Assembly: GCF_021728295.1 (NCBI RefSeq)
Contig: NZ_JAKJXE010000004.1
Location: 310,001-374,000 of the forward strand
DNA: 64,000 nucleotides
From: Pseudomonas petrae
GTDB lineage: Bacteria; Pseudomonadota; Gammaproteobacteria; Pseudomonadales; Pseudomonadaceae
Direction: 5' to 3'
In this document: positions 37,127 through 46,012 of the stretch, one piece after another
How positions within the stretch are numbered: position 1 is the first letter of the stretch
Layout of the letters: every line of letters starts with the position of its first letter
Notes under the pieces: generated by a model
The model's database searches: none
What the model was told of the DNA's origin: nothing
What the model saw: only the letters and a program-made list of their open reading frames with translations
Translations under genes and position numbers: made by a program

Positions 37127-38470
37127 CTAGCCCGCGCGCTTGCCGGTGCTGTGATAAAGATCCGCAAACATATCCGCCATCGCTTCCTCGCTTGGCTCCT
37201 CCTGCATCTGCACGCTGACAGCCCGGCTCACCAATTGGTGCCGACGCGGCAAATGCAGATCATCCGGTATCCGTGGGCCATCGGTGAGATAGGCCACAGG
37301 CAGTTCGTGTGTCACGGCCAGGCTGAGCACTTCGCCCAGGCTGGCCGTTTCGTCGAGCTTGGTCAGGATGCACCCGGCCAGGCCGCAACGTTTGTAACTG
37401 TGATAAGCCGCTGACAGCACCTGCTTCTGGCTGGTTGTCGCCAGCACCAGGTAGTTGCGCGCCTTGATGCCACGCCCGGCGAGGGTTTCCAGTTGCAGAC
37501 GCAGTGCCGGATCGCTGGCTTGCAGGCCAGCGGTGTCGATCAACACCACGCGCTTGCGCAATAACGGTTCCAGCGCCTGTGCCAGGGACTGGCCCGGGTC
37601 GACGTGGGTGACCGGTACATTGAGGATCCGACCCAGGGTTTTCAGCTGTTCCTGAGCGCCAATGCGGAAACTGTCCATGCTCACCAGCGCGATATTTTGC
37701 GCGCCGTATTTCAACACATATCGGGCCGCCAGTTTAGCCAGCGTGGTGGTTTTGCCCATGCCGGCAGGGCCGACCATGGCAATCACACCGCCCTCTTCCA
37801 GTGGCTCGACGTCCGGCGTGGCAATCATGCGGGCCAGATGGGCCAGCAGCATGCGCCAGGTGTGGGCCTGATCGTTGGATTCCGGGACCATCGCCAGCAG
37901 ATCGCGGGACAGCGGACCGGAGAGGCCGACACGTTGCAGACGGCGCCACAGATTGGCCTGCTGCGGACGGCTGCCTTGCAGCTGGTTCCAGGCCAGCGAG
38001 CCCAGCTGGACTTCCAGCAGTTCGCGCAGGCCGTTCAATTCGGAGCGCATCGCTTCGTAGGCACGATCGCCCACCGCCGGCTCGGCCTTGCGCTCGGCGC
38101 GTTCGGCGGCCACAGCGGCGTGGATCGACGGGCGAAACGGTTCTTCCAGAGTCGGCTCAATCTGCTTGCTGTCATCCATCGCCAGGCCCACGAACAACTG
38201 GCGATTGGCGACAGTGTCCAGCTCGCTGCGGTGGGTCAGCTCAGCCTGAGCGGTAACGATGCGCGACTGGGTCTTGCGCAGCTCTTCTTCGAGTTCGATG
38301 TTCGGCACACGCGGGGCCAGCGCAGACAACTTGTAATCCAGGGCGGCGGTCAGTTCCACGCCGCCGGCGATCCGCCGGTTCCCGATGATGGCGGCTTCAG
38401 CGCCCAGCTCATCGCGAACCAGTTTCATGGCTTGTCGCATATCGGCGGCGAAAAAACGCTTAACTTGCAT
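37127..38470 (-). CDS. flhF: flagellar placement GTPase FlhF
   Basis: 447 residues. Basic N-domain, NG-type GTPase related to signal-recognition-particle GTPases: G1 GPAGMGKTTTLAKLAARY, LVSMDSFRIGAQEQL, VLIDTAGL and TKLDETASLGEVL. Sets the polar site of flagellar assembly and works with FleN. Starts 11 bp after flhA. Confidence 0.95.
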   Translation of the reverse strand: MQVKRFFAADMRQAMKLVRDELGAEAAIIGNRRIAGGVELTAALDYKLSALAPRVPNIELEEELRKTQSRIVTAQAELTHRSELDTVANRQLFVGLAMDDSKQIEPTLEEPFRPSIHAAVAAERAERKAEPAVGDRAYEAMRSELNGLRELLEVQLGSLAWNQLQGSRPQQANLWRRLQRVGLSGPLSRDLLAMVPESNDQAHTWRMLLAHLARMIATPDVEPLEEGGVIAMVGPAGMGKTTTLAKLAARYVLKYGAQNIALVSMDSFRIGAQEQLKTLGRILNVPVTHVDPGQSLAQALEPLLRKRVVLIDTAGLQASDPALRLQLETLAGRGIKARNYLVLATTSQKQVLSAAYHSYKRCGLAGCILTKLDETASLGEVLSLAVTHELPVAYLTDGPRIPDDLHLPRRHQLVSRAVSVQMQEEPSEEAMADMFADLYHSTGKRAG

Positions 38471-38481
38471 GACTCACTACC

Positions 38482-40611
38482 TCAGCCGTTAGGCCCGACA
38501 GTCGCTACGATGGTGACTTGCTTATTGTCAGGAATTTCCTGATAAGCCAAAACATGCATATTCGGTACAGCCAACCGTCCAAAGCGGGACAACATGGCGC
38601 GAACCGGACCTGCGACCAACAAAATAACCGGCTGCCCCTGCATCTCCTGACGCTGCGCCGCTTCGATCAACGAGCGCTGAAGTTTCTCAGCCATGCTCGG
38701 TTCGAGGAGAACGCCTTCTTCCTGACCCTGACCTGCCTTCTGCAGACTATTTAGCAATATCTGTTCCAACCTTGGCTCAAGGGTGATCACAGGCAGCTCC
38801 GGCTCAATGCCGACAATGCTTTGGACGATTGCGCGGGACAATCCGACCCGTACGGCAGCCACCAGCGCGGCGGTATCTTGACTACGCGCAGCGTTGTTGG
38901 CGATGGCTTCGGCGATGGAGCGGATGTCGCGAACCGGCACCTGTTCGGCGAGCAGCGCCTGCAGCACCTTCAGCAGGGCCGACAGCGACAGCACGCCCGG
39001 CACCAGTTCTTCCGCCAGTTTTGGCGATCCCTTGGCCAGCAGGGTCATCAATTGCTGGACTTCCTCGTGGCCGATCAGTTCATGAGAGTGCTTGTAGAGA
39101 ATCTGGTTCAAGTGGGTCGCCACCACGGTACTGGCGTCCACCACGGTGTAGCCGAGGGATTGCGCCTGGGCGCGCTGGCTGATTTCGATCCAGACAGCCT
39201 CCAGACCAAACGCCGGGTCTTTGGCAGTGATGCCGTTGAGGCTGCCAAACACCTGGCCGGGGTTGATGGCCAGTTCGCGGTCGGGGTAGATCTCGGCTTC
39301 GGCCAGGGTCACGCCCATCAGCGTCAGGCGATAGGCGCTGGGCGCCAGATCGAGGTTGTCGCGAATGTGTACGGTCGGCATGAGGAAGCCCAGCTCCTGG
39401 GAGAGCTTCTTGCGCACGCCCTTGATCCGCGCCAGCAACTGACCACCCTGGTTGCGGTCCACCAGCGGAATCAGCCGGTAGCCGACTTCCAGGCCGATCA
39501 TGTCGATCGGGGTGACGTCGTCCCAGCCCAGTTCCTTGGATTCCTGCGCGCGGGTCGGCGATGGCAGCAGCTCTTGCTGACGCTTGACCTCTTGCACGGC
39601 GGCCAGCTTGACCTGGCTCTGTTTCTTCCACAGCAGGTAGGCGCCGCCGGCAGCCACCAGACCGAGGCTGAGGAAGGAAAAGTGCGGCATGCCCGGGACC
39701 AGACCCATGACGATCATGATCCCGGCGGACACCGCGAGCGCCTTGTGGGAAGCGAACATCTGACGGCCGACCAGTTTGCCCATTTCTTCGGAACCCGAGG
39801 CTCGGGTCACCATGATCGCGGCAGCGGTGGACAGCAGCAGGGAGGGCAATTGCGCCACCAAACCGTCACCGATGGTCAACAGCGCGTACACCTTGGCGGC
39901 GTCGCCAAAGCTCATGTTGTGCTGCAGGACACCCACCAGTACGCCACCGATGAGGTTGATGAAGAGGATCAGCAGGCCGGCGATGGCGTCACCGCGCACG
40001 AACTTGCTGGCACCGTCCATGGAGCCGTAGAACTCGGCTTCCTGGGCGACTTCGAGGCGACGGCGTTTGGCTTCAGGCTGGTCGATAAGGCCGGCGTTGA
40101 GGTCGGCGTCGATGGCCATCTGTTTGCCGGGCATGGCGTCGAGGGTGAAGCGTGCGCTCACTTCGGAGATCCGGCCGGCACCTTTGGTGACGACGACGAA
40201 GTTGATGATCATGAGGATGGCGAAGACGACGACACCGACGACGTAGTTGCCACCGATGACGACTTCACCGAACGCCTGGATGACTTTACCGGCGGCGGCA
40301 TGGCCGTCCTGGCCGTGGAGCATGACGACGCGGGTGGAGGCGACGTTGAGTGCCAGTCGCAACAGGGTGGCGACGAGGAGGATGGTCGGGAATACGGAGA
40401 AGTCGAGGGGCCGCAGGGCGTAGATACAGACGAGCAGGACAACGATGGACAGGGCGATGTTGAAGGTGAAGAAGACGTCCAGAAGGAACGGCGGCATGGG
40501 CAGCATCATCATGGCGAGCATGACGAGGAGCAGCAGCGGTACGCCAAGTTGTCCACGGCCCAGGCCGATCAATCCGGTTCTGGCGTGGGAGATTATCTGA
40601 GAGCGTTCCAC
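38482..40611 (-). CDS. flhA: flagellar export gate protein FlhA
   Basis: 709 residues, eight N-terminal membrane helices (to about 330) followed by the cytoplasmic four-subdomain tail that docks export substrates. The FHIPEP-family signature region GRISEVSARFTLDAMPGKQM is present. GTG start at 40611 with AGGTG seven bases upstream. A sigma-54 promoter lies at 40671-40687. First gene of the flhA-flhF-fleN-fliA-che series. Confidence 0.96.
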   Translation of the reverse strand: MERSQIISHARTGLIGLGRGQLGVPLLLLVMLAMMMLPMPPFLLDVFFTFNIALSIVVLLVCIYALRPLDFSVFPTILLVATLLRLALNVASTRVVMLHGQDGHAAAGKVIQAFGEVVIGGNYVVGVVVFAILMIINFVVVTKGAGRISEVSARFTLDAMPGKQMAIDADLNAGLIDQPEAKRRRLEVAQEAEFYGSMDGASKFVRGDAIAGLLILFINLIGGVLVGVLQHNMSFGDAAKVYALLTIGDGLVAQLPSLLLSTAAAIMVTRASGSEEMGKLVGRQMFASHKALAVSAGIMIVMGLVPGMPHFSFLSLGLVAAGGAYLLWKKQSQVKLAAVQEVKRQQELLPSPTRAQESKELGWDDVTPIDMIGLEVGYRLIPLVDRNQGGQLLARIKGVRKKLSQELGFLMPTVHIRDNLDLAPSAYRLTLMGVTLAEAEIYPDRELAINPGQVFGSLNGITAKDPAFGLEAVWIEISQRAQAQSLGYTVVDASTVVATHLNQILYKHSHELIGHEEVQQLMTLLAKGSPKLAEELVPGVLSLSALLKVLQALLAEQVPVRDIRSIAEAIANNAARSQDTAALVAAVRVGLSRAIVQSIVGIEPELPVITLEPRLEQILLNSLQKAGQGQEEGVLLEPSMAEKLQRSLIEAAQRQEMQGQPVILLVAGPVRAMLSRFGRLAVPNMHVLAYQEIPDNKQVTIVATVGPNG

Positions 40612-40670
40612 CGATGGGCACCTGCGCGTTAAATCAATCTTTTGACGCCGAAGCGTTGTATCGGGGTTAT

Positions 40671-40687
40671 TGCAAGAAGGGGTCCAA
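40671..40687 (-). promoter_or_regulatory. sigma-54 promoter of flhA
   Basis: TTGGACCCCTTCTTGCA on the minus strand: GG at -24 and GC at -12 with exactly ten bases between, about 60 bp before the flhA start. Fits FleQ/RpoN control known for Pseudomonas flagellar operons. Confidence 0.7.
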
Positions 40688-40769
40688 CATTTGGGATTGG
40701 GTGAAAATATCAGAGTGCCAGTATTTAGATTTGGGGTCGGCGACAGGTCGCGCTGTTCCGGCTGACTGG

Positions 40770-41000
40770 GTTCTGCCGGAGGCAGAACTGTTTCGCCTTC
40801 GGCGAGTTACTTGGAAAAGCACCCCAAGTAACCAAAGGTGCCTGCTCCTGGCTTGGCCCGACTTCGTCGGGTTCCCTCACTTCGACGACGCTCCGTGGGC
40901 CCGCGCCGAACGGACATCCATGTCCTGACGGCGCTCTCGCCGCATCCATGCGGCTCGGCCCACTCCGCGTCGTCTGCGTTCGGCCTGCACCCAAGTCGCG
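40770..41000 (+). repeat. structured interspersed repeat, copy 3 (single)
   Basis: The only unpaired copy. Stem GTTCTGCC/GGCAGAAC, hairpin GTTACTTGG (40806-40814) / CCAAGTAAC (40824-40832) with loop AAAAGCACC, GGTGC (40837-40841) complementary to the loop, outer stem ACGACGC (40885-40891) / GCGTCGT (40967-40973). No GATCAA hexamer at the 5' edge. Lies between flhA and the first anti-sigma gene. Confidence 0.88.
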
Positions 41001-41057
41001 TTTTGTGGTGTCCGGACTTTTTGCGTAGGAAGATCAAAGGCAAAGCAGGTCAAGAGC

Positions 41058-41310
41058 TTCCCGGCTAAAGCCGGTCCCACTGACTGCACGCGGTGCCCTT
41101 GTAGGACCGGCTTTAGCCGGGAAGAGGCCCGTTCAGGCGCTGACATTTGATGGCTGAATGCATTCCACTGTAGGAGCGCGCTTGCCCGCGAACGCGGTGG
41201 TTCGGCTGCATTTCAATCCCTGACACCCTGGGTTCGCCAGCAAGCCCGCGCTTGATCGTTCCCACGCTCCGCGTGGGAATGCCGCCCACGACACTCCGCG
41301 TCTTCTGGTT
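41058..41310. repeat. REP cluster: family A pair, B/C hybrid pair, half family D
   Basis: Family A inverted pair at 41058-41124; a mismatched pair with a family B left half (41171-41193) and a family C-like right half (GTTCGCCAGCAAGCC, 41231-41246); then the left end only of the family D element (GTTCCCACGCTCCGCGTGGG, 41260-41279). No gene in 41001-41323. Confidence 0.8.
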
Positions 41311-41323
41311 GAGGCCAGTGGGT

Positions 41324-42055
41324 TCAGATCACTTTCACAGCGCGCCCGATGAATTGAATCGGCCCGGTAGGCTTACCGGTCGGGGAGCCGTTGGGGTTTT
41401 CGAGGGTGAGTTCGAAAAGTTGGTTGGGTTGCAGCGGCGGCAGTTTGTTTACGGGGATGGAGAGGCTCTGGCCGGGTTTGACCAGGCCCAGGGACACAGG
41501 GCCCTGCCAGCCGTCGGCTTTGGTCCAAAATTGGAGGGCCTTGTCGGTGGGGACTTGGGTGGCGCCTAGCGGTATCAGCTGGATTTCTTCCGGGTTGTTG
41601 GCCTGGATGACCCAGCCGGGGGCCTGGTTCTGTGGGGCAACCAGCACCACCAGATAAGTCGTGGGGTTCACCGGGGCGGTTCTGGTCAGGAGCATCGAGC
41701 CCAGCAACAGGGTCGCAACGAGTCCTGCGCCGGCAAGTCCGCGCCACAGGGGTAAAAGATCCCACCACGCATGCGGCTTCACGGCGGGCGTCTGTACCGG
41801 AGCCCGGCGGTCGTGGCGGGTCAAGCTGCGCTCGATCCGTCCCCACAGCCGCGGGCTTGGGGTCATTGGTTCGGCGAGTTCGGTCAAGGCCAGCAGGCGC
41901 CCTTCCCATGCGTCCACCGCCGCACGCAAGTCGGCGTCCGTGACGAGGCGGTTTTTGACGTCGAGTCGTTGCGCGGCCGGCAACGTGCCCAATACGTACT
42001 CGCTGGCCAGTGCGTCCAGTTCGTCGGCGCTGTCTTTTGACGGATAGCCTGTCAT
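41324..42055 (-). CDS. anti-sigma factor 1 (RskA-like)
   Basis: 243 residues from ATG 42055, which overlaps the stop of the sigma gene (ATGA). N-terminal helical anti-sigma part (DELDALASEYVLGTLPAAQR), one membrane helix (about 118-138: LAGAGLVATLLLGSMLL), and an extracytoplasmic domain ending NGSPTGKPTGPIQFIGRAVKV, typical of RskA/ChrR-like anti-sigma proteins. Paralogous to anti-sigma factor 2 at 44.1 kb. Should bind the partner ECF sigma and release it on an unknown signal. Confidence 0.87.
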   Translation of the reverse strand: MTGYPSKDSADELDALASEYVLGTLPAAQRLDVKNRLVTDADLRAAVDAWEGRLLALTELAEPMTPSPRLWGRIERSLTRHDRRAPVQTPAVKPHAWWDLLPLWRGLAGAGLVATLLLGSMLLTRTAPVNPTTYLVVLVAPQNQAPGWVIQANNPEEIQLIPLGATQVPTDKALQFWTKADGWQGPVSLGLVKPGQSLSIPVNKLPPLQPNQLFELTLENPNGSPTGKPTGPIQFIGRAVKVI

Positions 42056-42624
42056 CCCATGCACTCCCGCAATGCCACCAGACTGCGTTTGATCCAGGCT
42101 TTCACCGTGCCCAGCGGCGCGCCCACTTTCTGCGAGATCTCCGAGTGCGAGTAACCGTCTACGTACGCATGAAGAATGCAGTTGCGACGCGCCGGTTCCA
42201 GTTGCTCGAGGCACCCGTAGATACGCCCCGAGCGGGCGCGGTATTCGAAGGTGTCGACTTCGGTTGCGACGTCCAGTGCAGCCTCGGCCAGCACCGCGCT
42301 TTCGCTTTGCTCGCTGACCTGAATGATGTGCGCGTTATCACGCATGAAGTTCAGCGCCAGATGCCGCGTGACGCTGAAGATCCAGCCACGGGCAGTGCCT
42401 CGTGCCGGGTCGAAACTGCCGGCGCGGGTCCAGATTTTGATAAAGGCGTCGTGCACGATGTCCTCGGCCAGCGCGTCGCTGCGGGCGATCCGCTTGGCGA
42501 CGCCGAGCAGACGTGCGCTTTCCTGGGTGTAGAGGTCGTGCAAGGCCCGCCGCTCGCCCTGAGCGCAGGCAGCCAGACAGGCTTCGTAGTCAAAACAGTC
42601 TTCAGGTAGGGACAAAATGTTCAA
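42052..42624 (-). CDS. ECF sigma factor 1
   Basis: About 190 residues from a TTG at 42624; TTG 42615 is an alternative. A GTG at 42705 would give 217 residues but then the gene would span an intrinsic terminator (42640-42664), so I reject it. Region 2: RLLGVAKRIARSDALAEDIVHDAFIKIW; region 4: HSEISQKVGAPLGTVKAWIKRSLVAL. Lacks regions 1 and 3, as ECF factors do. Translationally coupled to anti-sigma factor 1. Confidence 0.88.
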   Translation of the reverse strand: MNILSLPEDCFDYEACLAACAQGERRALHDLYTQESARLLGVAKRIARSDALAEDIVHDAFIKIWTRAGSFDPARGTARGWIFSVTRHLALNFMRDNAHIIQVSEQSESAVLAEAALDVATEVDTFEYRARSGRIYGCLEQLEPARRNCILHAYVDGYSHSEISQKVGAPLGTVKAWIKRSLVALRECMG

Positions 42625-42639
42625 CCACCAACGAAAAGA

Positions 42640-42664
42640 AATACCCCGACCCAAAGGTCGGGGT
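42640..42664 (-). terminator. intrinsic terminator after the DUF3455 gene
   Basis: ACCCCGACC-TTTG-GGTCGGGGT, nine-base arms, followed on the minus strand by ATTTCTTTT. It separates the DUF3455 gene from ECF sigma factor 1 and may allow partial readthrough. Confidence 0.75.
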
Positions 42665-42726
42665 TGCGTCGGTGCAGCGTAGATGACTTTGTGCGTCAGC
42701 GACACGGCATGACGTGGGACGTTGGT

Positions 42727-43269
42727 CTACTTGGCGGCCCAGAAAATATAGTCCGCCTGATATTTCACGATTTCACGCTTGCCTTTGGTGGCCATCGAGC
42801 ACTCCATCTTCGGCGCCACACCGCCTTTGGTCGCCACCCGCTGGATGTAACTGACGTTGCTCATCGCGCCCTTGCCTTCCGCAGGATTGGCTTTCACCAG
42901 CTGATACGGAATATCGCCCGTCCCGGCGGGGGCCACGGCGAGCTGCGTGCCGGTGATCTTCGAACCGTCAGCGGCCTGCCAGGTGGCGGGCGGGCCGAAG
43001 TACGTGCCGACCTGCTTGCCACTGCGATCATTCAACACCGCGTTCGGGCCGACGAACGTCCATTCGGTCTGACCGGCCGCATTGGGCTTGTCGCGGCACT
43101 CATAGGTAATCTCGCCCACCCCCACGGCCTCCATCGCGATCTTGTGACCGTCCGGAACCTTGACCGCGTCAGGCAACGCCATCTGCGCGTACGCCGCCGG
43201 CGCCGCGGCCAACAGGCAAGTGGCTGCCAATGAAACACCGAACGTGCCCAGCAATTTTTTAGCGTTCAT
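42727..43269 (-). CDS. secreted DUF3455 protein
   Basis: 180 residues, signal peptide about 1-28 (ends AAYA). The mature part (VPDGHKIAMEAVGVGEITYEC, WQAADGSKITGTQLA, YIQRVATKGGVAP) matches DUF3455, a family of unknown function often next to fasciclin and ECF sigma genes. Two cysteines remain in the mature chain (EITYECRDK; KMECSMAT), perhaps a disulfide. Preceded by an ECF-type promoter shared with the fasciclin gene. Confidence 0.85.
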   Translation of the reverse strand: MNAKKLLGTFGVSLAATCLLAAAPAAYAQMALPDAVKVPDGHKIAMEAVGVGEITYECRDKPNAAGQTEWTFVGPNAVLNDRSGKQVGTYFGPPATWQAADGSKITGTQLAVAPAGTGDIPYQLVKANPAEGKGAMSNVSYIQRVATKGGVAPKMECSMATKGKREIVKYQADYIFWAAK

Positions 43270-43318
43270 GCCATCTCTCCATTAGATAAACAGGTCAGCA
43301 GCCATCGCTACTTCTTGT

Positions 43319-43347
43319 ACTACCCGGGAGAGAACGAACTGGATGCA
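43319..43347 (-). promoter_or_regulatory. ECF-type promoter of the DUF3455 gene
   Basis: TGCATCC (43341-43347), 16-base spacer, GGTAGT (43319-43324) on the minus strand. The same -35 and spacer are found before the fasciclin gene. Confidence 0.5.
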
Positions 43348-43452
43348 GGGATTTGAAAATAAATGTGCGCGGGGAACAGCGGCGGTACGAGGGGATGAGC
43401 AGAGGGAGTCCGTTGCTCGACATGGCGTCAGTCGCCAAGTCAGGCCCTGGAC

Positions 43453-43481
43453 CCCGGTGGACAGGGCTGATGTCCACCGGG
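43453..43481 (-). terminator. strong stem after the fasciclin gene
   Basis: CCCGGTGGAC / GTCCACCGGG, perfect ten-base arms with a 9-base loop, 23 bp after the fasciclin stop codon. No U-run; probably a 3' stabilising or Rho-independent-like stem. Confidence 0.5.
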
Positions 43482-43504
43482 TGTAGCAGCGATTACGCCA
43501 GTGG

Positions 43505-44062
43505 TTACGGCATCAGCACCGTGTCGACCACGTGGATGACGCCGTTCGACTGCATCACGTCCGCGATGCTGACCGTGCTTTTACCGCCTTTGGCGTCCAT
43601 CACCTGCAGCTTGCCGTCATGGGGCATCACGGTGAGGGATTCGCCTTGTACGGTTTTCAGCATCACCTTGCCGCCGTTCATTTTGGCGTCCGCCATCAAT
43701 TGTTTGGCGGTGTGGGTACCGGCGACGACGTGGTACGTCAGAATTTTGGTCAAGTCCGCTTTGTTCTCAGGCTTGACCAGCGTGTCGACGGTGCCGGCCG
43801 GCAGTTTGGCAAAGGCTTCATTGGTGGGGGCGAAGACGGTGAACGGGCCCTTACTGTTCAGCGTGTCCACCAGACCGGCAGCTTTGACCGCCGCCACCAG
43901 AGTCGTGTGGTCCTTGGAGTTGACGGCGTTCTCGACAATAGTCTTGCTCGGGTACATGGCGGCGCCACCGACCATGACCGTGTCGGCGGCAAAGCCTGGC
44001 GATGCAGCAAGGCAAAGGGCGGCGAAGGAGGCAGCGGCAATGCGTTTAGCAATGGTCAACAT
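43505..44062 (-). CDS. secreted fasciclin (FAS1) domain protein
   Basis: 185 residues, signal peptide about 1-25 (ends GFA). A single FAS1 domain: TIVENAVNSKDHTTLVAAVKAAGLVDTL, GPFTVFAPTNEAFAKLP and the YHVVAGTHTAKQL stretch, ending VIHVVDTVLMP. FAS1 domains mediate adhesion or surface interactions; the bacterial role is unclear. Flanked by two ECF sigma/anti-sigma pairs, which are the likely controllers. Confidence 0.92.
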   Translation of the reverse strand: MLTIAKRIAAASFAALCLAASPGFAADTVMVGGAAMYPSKTIVENAVNSKDHTTLVAAVKAAGLVDTLNSKGPFTVFAPTNEAFAKLPAGTVDTLVKPENKADLTKILTYHVVAGTHTAKQLMADAKMNGGKVMLKTVQGESLTVMPHDGKLQVMDAKGGKSTVSIADVMQSNGVIHVVDTVLMP

Positions 44063-44107
44063 GGTACTTCTCCCAGATTCTTAGGTCCTTCGGATGAAGG
44101 TGAGAGA

Positions 44108-44136
44108 TATACGAAGCAGGTGCCGGAACGGATGCA
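44108..44136 (-). promoter_or_regulatory. ECF-type promoter of the fasciclin gene
   Basis: TGCATCC (44130-44136), 16-base spacer, CGTATA (44108-44113) on the minus strand, 45 bp before the start codon. Resembles ECF promoters of the TGATCC/CGTA kind. Confidence 0.55.
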
Positions 44137-44844
44137 TCAAAGTGAAGATATTTTTCCCTGGGCGACGACCGGTCCGGTTGGCTGCCCATTCGGTGACCCG
44201 TTCAGCGGCTCAAGGGTGACGGCGAGCACTGCGCCGCTGGCGAGCAGGTCAGCCAGTTGCGGCGTTACGTTTAACGTTGCGGAGGCATTGGCCGGCAGCA
44301 GGCCCAGCGACCGGGGTTTGCCATCGGCGGCGATCACCCACGCTTCGGCACTCTTGCCCGGCCAGTCGGCGTGGTGCGTGTTGACGAACAGCACGCCTCG
44401 CCGGTCGGGGCTGATCGTGGCGGCAAACAGCGTATTGCCGTCGCTCTGATCGAGACGCGCCAGCAGCGCAGGCCCCGGCCCCGAAGCAGGTTGCTGAAGT
44501 GTCAGCACTGATGCCAGCAACCCGGCAGCCAGCGCGGCTGTCGTCCAACGCCAGAGCCCGAGGTTGTTCCACCAGCCTGACGCACGTGACGGCGGATGGC
44601 TGGCACCCGCAAACAACCGCTGCTCAATCCTGCCCCAGGTACCCACCGGAGGACTGGACGCGGGCAATTGACCGAGCCACTCGGCGAACTGCTCCTGCCA
44701 TTGCGCCATCGCGCGTTGATGGCGAGGCTCCAGCGCAATCATCGCCTCCACCCGATCACGCTCTTCGCGGCTGAGCACGCCAAGCACGTACTCCGCGATC
44801 AGCAGGTCCGGGGTCTCGTCGGGAGGCACTGAGTTCTCGTTCAT
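44137..44844 (-). CDS. anti-sigma factor 2 (RskA-like)
   Basis: 235 residues from ATG 44844, overlapping the sigma stop (ATGA). N-terminal anti-sigma helices (PDLLIAEYVLGVLSREERDRVE), membrane helix about 93-112 (TTAALAAGLLASVLTLQ), extracytoplasmic domain ending NGSPNGQPTGPVVAQGKISSL. Clearly paralogous to anti-sigma factor 1 in layout and C-terminal motif. The stop codon abuts the fasciclin promoter. Confidence 0.87.
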   Translation of the reverse strand: MNENSVPPDETPDLLIAEYVLGVLSREERDRVEAMIALEPRHQRAMAQWQEQFAEWLGQLPASSPPVGTWGRIEQRLFAGASHPPSRASGWWNNLGLWRWTTAALAAGLLASVLTLQQPASGPGPALLARLDQSDGNTLFAATISPDRRGVLFVNTHHADWPGKSAEAWVIAADGKPRSLGLLPANASATLNVTPQLADLLASGAVLAVTLEPLNGSPNGQPTGPVVAQGKISSL

Positions 44845-45416
44845 AGGCCAAGGCACAAACGCAGTCGAAGCAACCCGCGACGAATCCAGCTTTTCATCGT
44901 CCCCAGCGCAATACCGTGGCGCTCGGCCAGCTCGGCATAGGAACAGCCCTCAAAGAACGCGACGCGGATATAGCGCTGCTGCGCTTCTTCCAGGGTTTCA
45001 AGGCAGCGGTCCAGCTGACTGCCCTGCTGCTCGCGCTCGAGGGAGTCCGGGATGGAGTCCTGCGTGGATAATTCGGGGATCGTTTCAAGAGGGTCATGAC
45101 GGCGATGGGCCCTGCGCCGGTCAATCGCCTTGTTGCGCGCCATCGTCGCCAGCCAGGTCATGGCGCTGGCCAATTGCGGATCGAATCGAGATGCCTTCAG
45201 CCACGCCATGATGTACACCTCTTGGAGCACCTCTTCAGCCTCGGCCCGATTGCCGGAATAGTGCAGGCAGATACCAAACAGCCTTGCCGACGTGGCGTGA
45301 TACATCGCTTCGAACGCCAACCGATTACCTTTCCCGCAGGCCTGCATCAGCACATTCAATGCCTCGGCGCTGGATTGAGCATCAGTGGATTGCGCTGCAT
45401 TCGATCGAATGGTCAA
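44841..45416 (-). CDS. ECF sigma factor 2
   Basis: 191 residues from a TTG at 45416; no better start is visible. Region 2: ARLFGICLHYSGNRAEAEEVLQEVYIMAWLKA; region 4: YAELAERHGIALGTMKSWIRRGLLRL. Coupled to anti-sigma factor 2. Diverges from the repeat-rich region upstream. Related to, but clearly different from, ECF sigma factor 1. Confidence 0.87.
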   Translation of the reverse strand: MTIRSNAAQSTDAQSSAEALNVLMQACGKGNRLAFEAMYHATSARLFGICLHYSGNRAEAEEVLQEVYIMAWLKASRFDPQLASAMTWLATMARNKAIDRRRAHRRHDPLETIPELSTQDSIPDSLEREQQGSQLDRCLETLEEAQQRYIRVAFFEGCSYAELAERHGIALGTMKSWIRRGLLRLRLCLGL

Positions 45417-45502
45417 GTGGCGAGGCCTTGAAGGGGACTGCGGCTACTCTAGACGGTTTTTGTTCGCGCTGTCATCAGGCTTGGGGCGGCCCTAAGCACG
45501 AA

Positions 45503-45731
45503 GATCAAGGGCGTCTGCCTGGGGGCAGACTGTTTCGCCTTCGGCGAGTTACTTTTGAAAAGCACCAAAAGTAAGCAAAAGTGCCTGCTCCTGGTTGGGC
45601 CCTTCCTTCACTCCGGTCTCGCTCCGTGGGCCCGCCGCCATCCGCCATCCATGGCGGGGGGCGGCTCTCGCGGCATCCATGCCGCTCGGCCCACTCCACG
45701 AGACCTGCGTTCAGCCTGCACCCAAGTCGCG
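45503..45731 (+). repeat. structured interspersed repeat, copy 4
   Basis: Hairpin TTACTTTTG (45549-45557) / CAAAAGTAA (45566-45574), loop AAAAGCAC, GTGC at 45581-45584. The branched region differs most in sequence from other copies, yet still pairs: GGTCTCG (45615-45621)/CGAGACC (45699-45705); GTGGGCC/GGCCCAC; GCCGCC/GGCGGC with inner CGCCAT/ATGGCG; GCGGCAT/ATGCCGC. Confidence 0.9.
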
Positions 45732-45779
45732 TTTTGTGGTGTTTGGACTACCGCGTAGAAGATCAAAAGCAGATCAAAA

Positions 45780-45957
45780 GCTTCCCGGCTGAAGCCGGTC
45801 CTACAGGTATACGCGGTTAGTAGGACCGGCTTTAGCCGGGAAGACGTCAGCAGGCACGCTGCGAAATTGATGGTGAACACACCGGCCTCTTCCCGGCTGA
45901 AGCCGGTCCCACTAACAGACCGCGCGCACCTGTAGGACCGGCTTCAGCCGGGAAGCT
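45780..45957. repeat. two family A REP pairs between element copies 4 and 5
   Basis: Inverted palindrome pairs at 45781-45842 and 45889-45955, both of the CCCGGCTGAAGCCGG type. No gene in the gap 45417-46272. Confidence 0.85.
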
Positions 45958-46012
45958 CTTGATCTGCGCAGCGCTCTTGATCTTCATACACAAAGGTTCA
46001 GTCACCGCCAAT

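Noticed and set aside
38821..40632. Long open frame (603 codons) opposite flhA, and similar long frames opposite fliF (60839-62764), cheA, the permease and ccmF
   Set aside because: Typical GC-rich antisense shadows: His/Gln/Arg-rich composition, no recognisable domain, fully covered by well-identified genes.
42625..42705. Longer form of ECF sigma factor 1 starting at GTG 42705
   Set aside because: It would translate through the intrinsic terminator at 42640-42664; the added residues (PTQPRPLGRG) are unlike sigma region 2.
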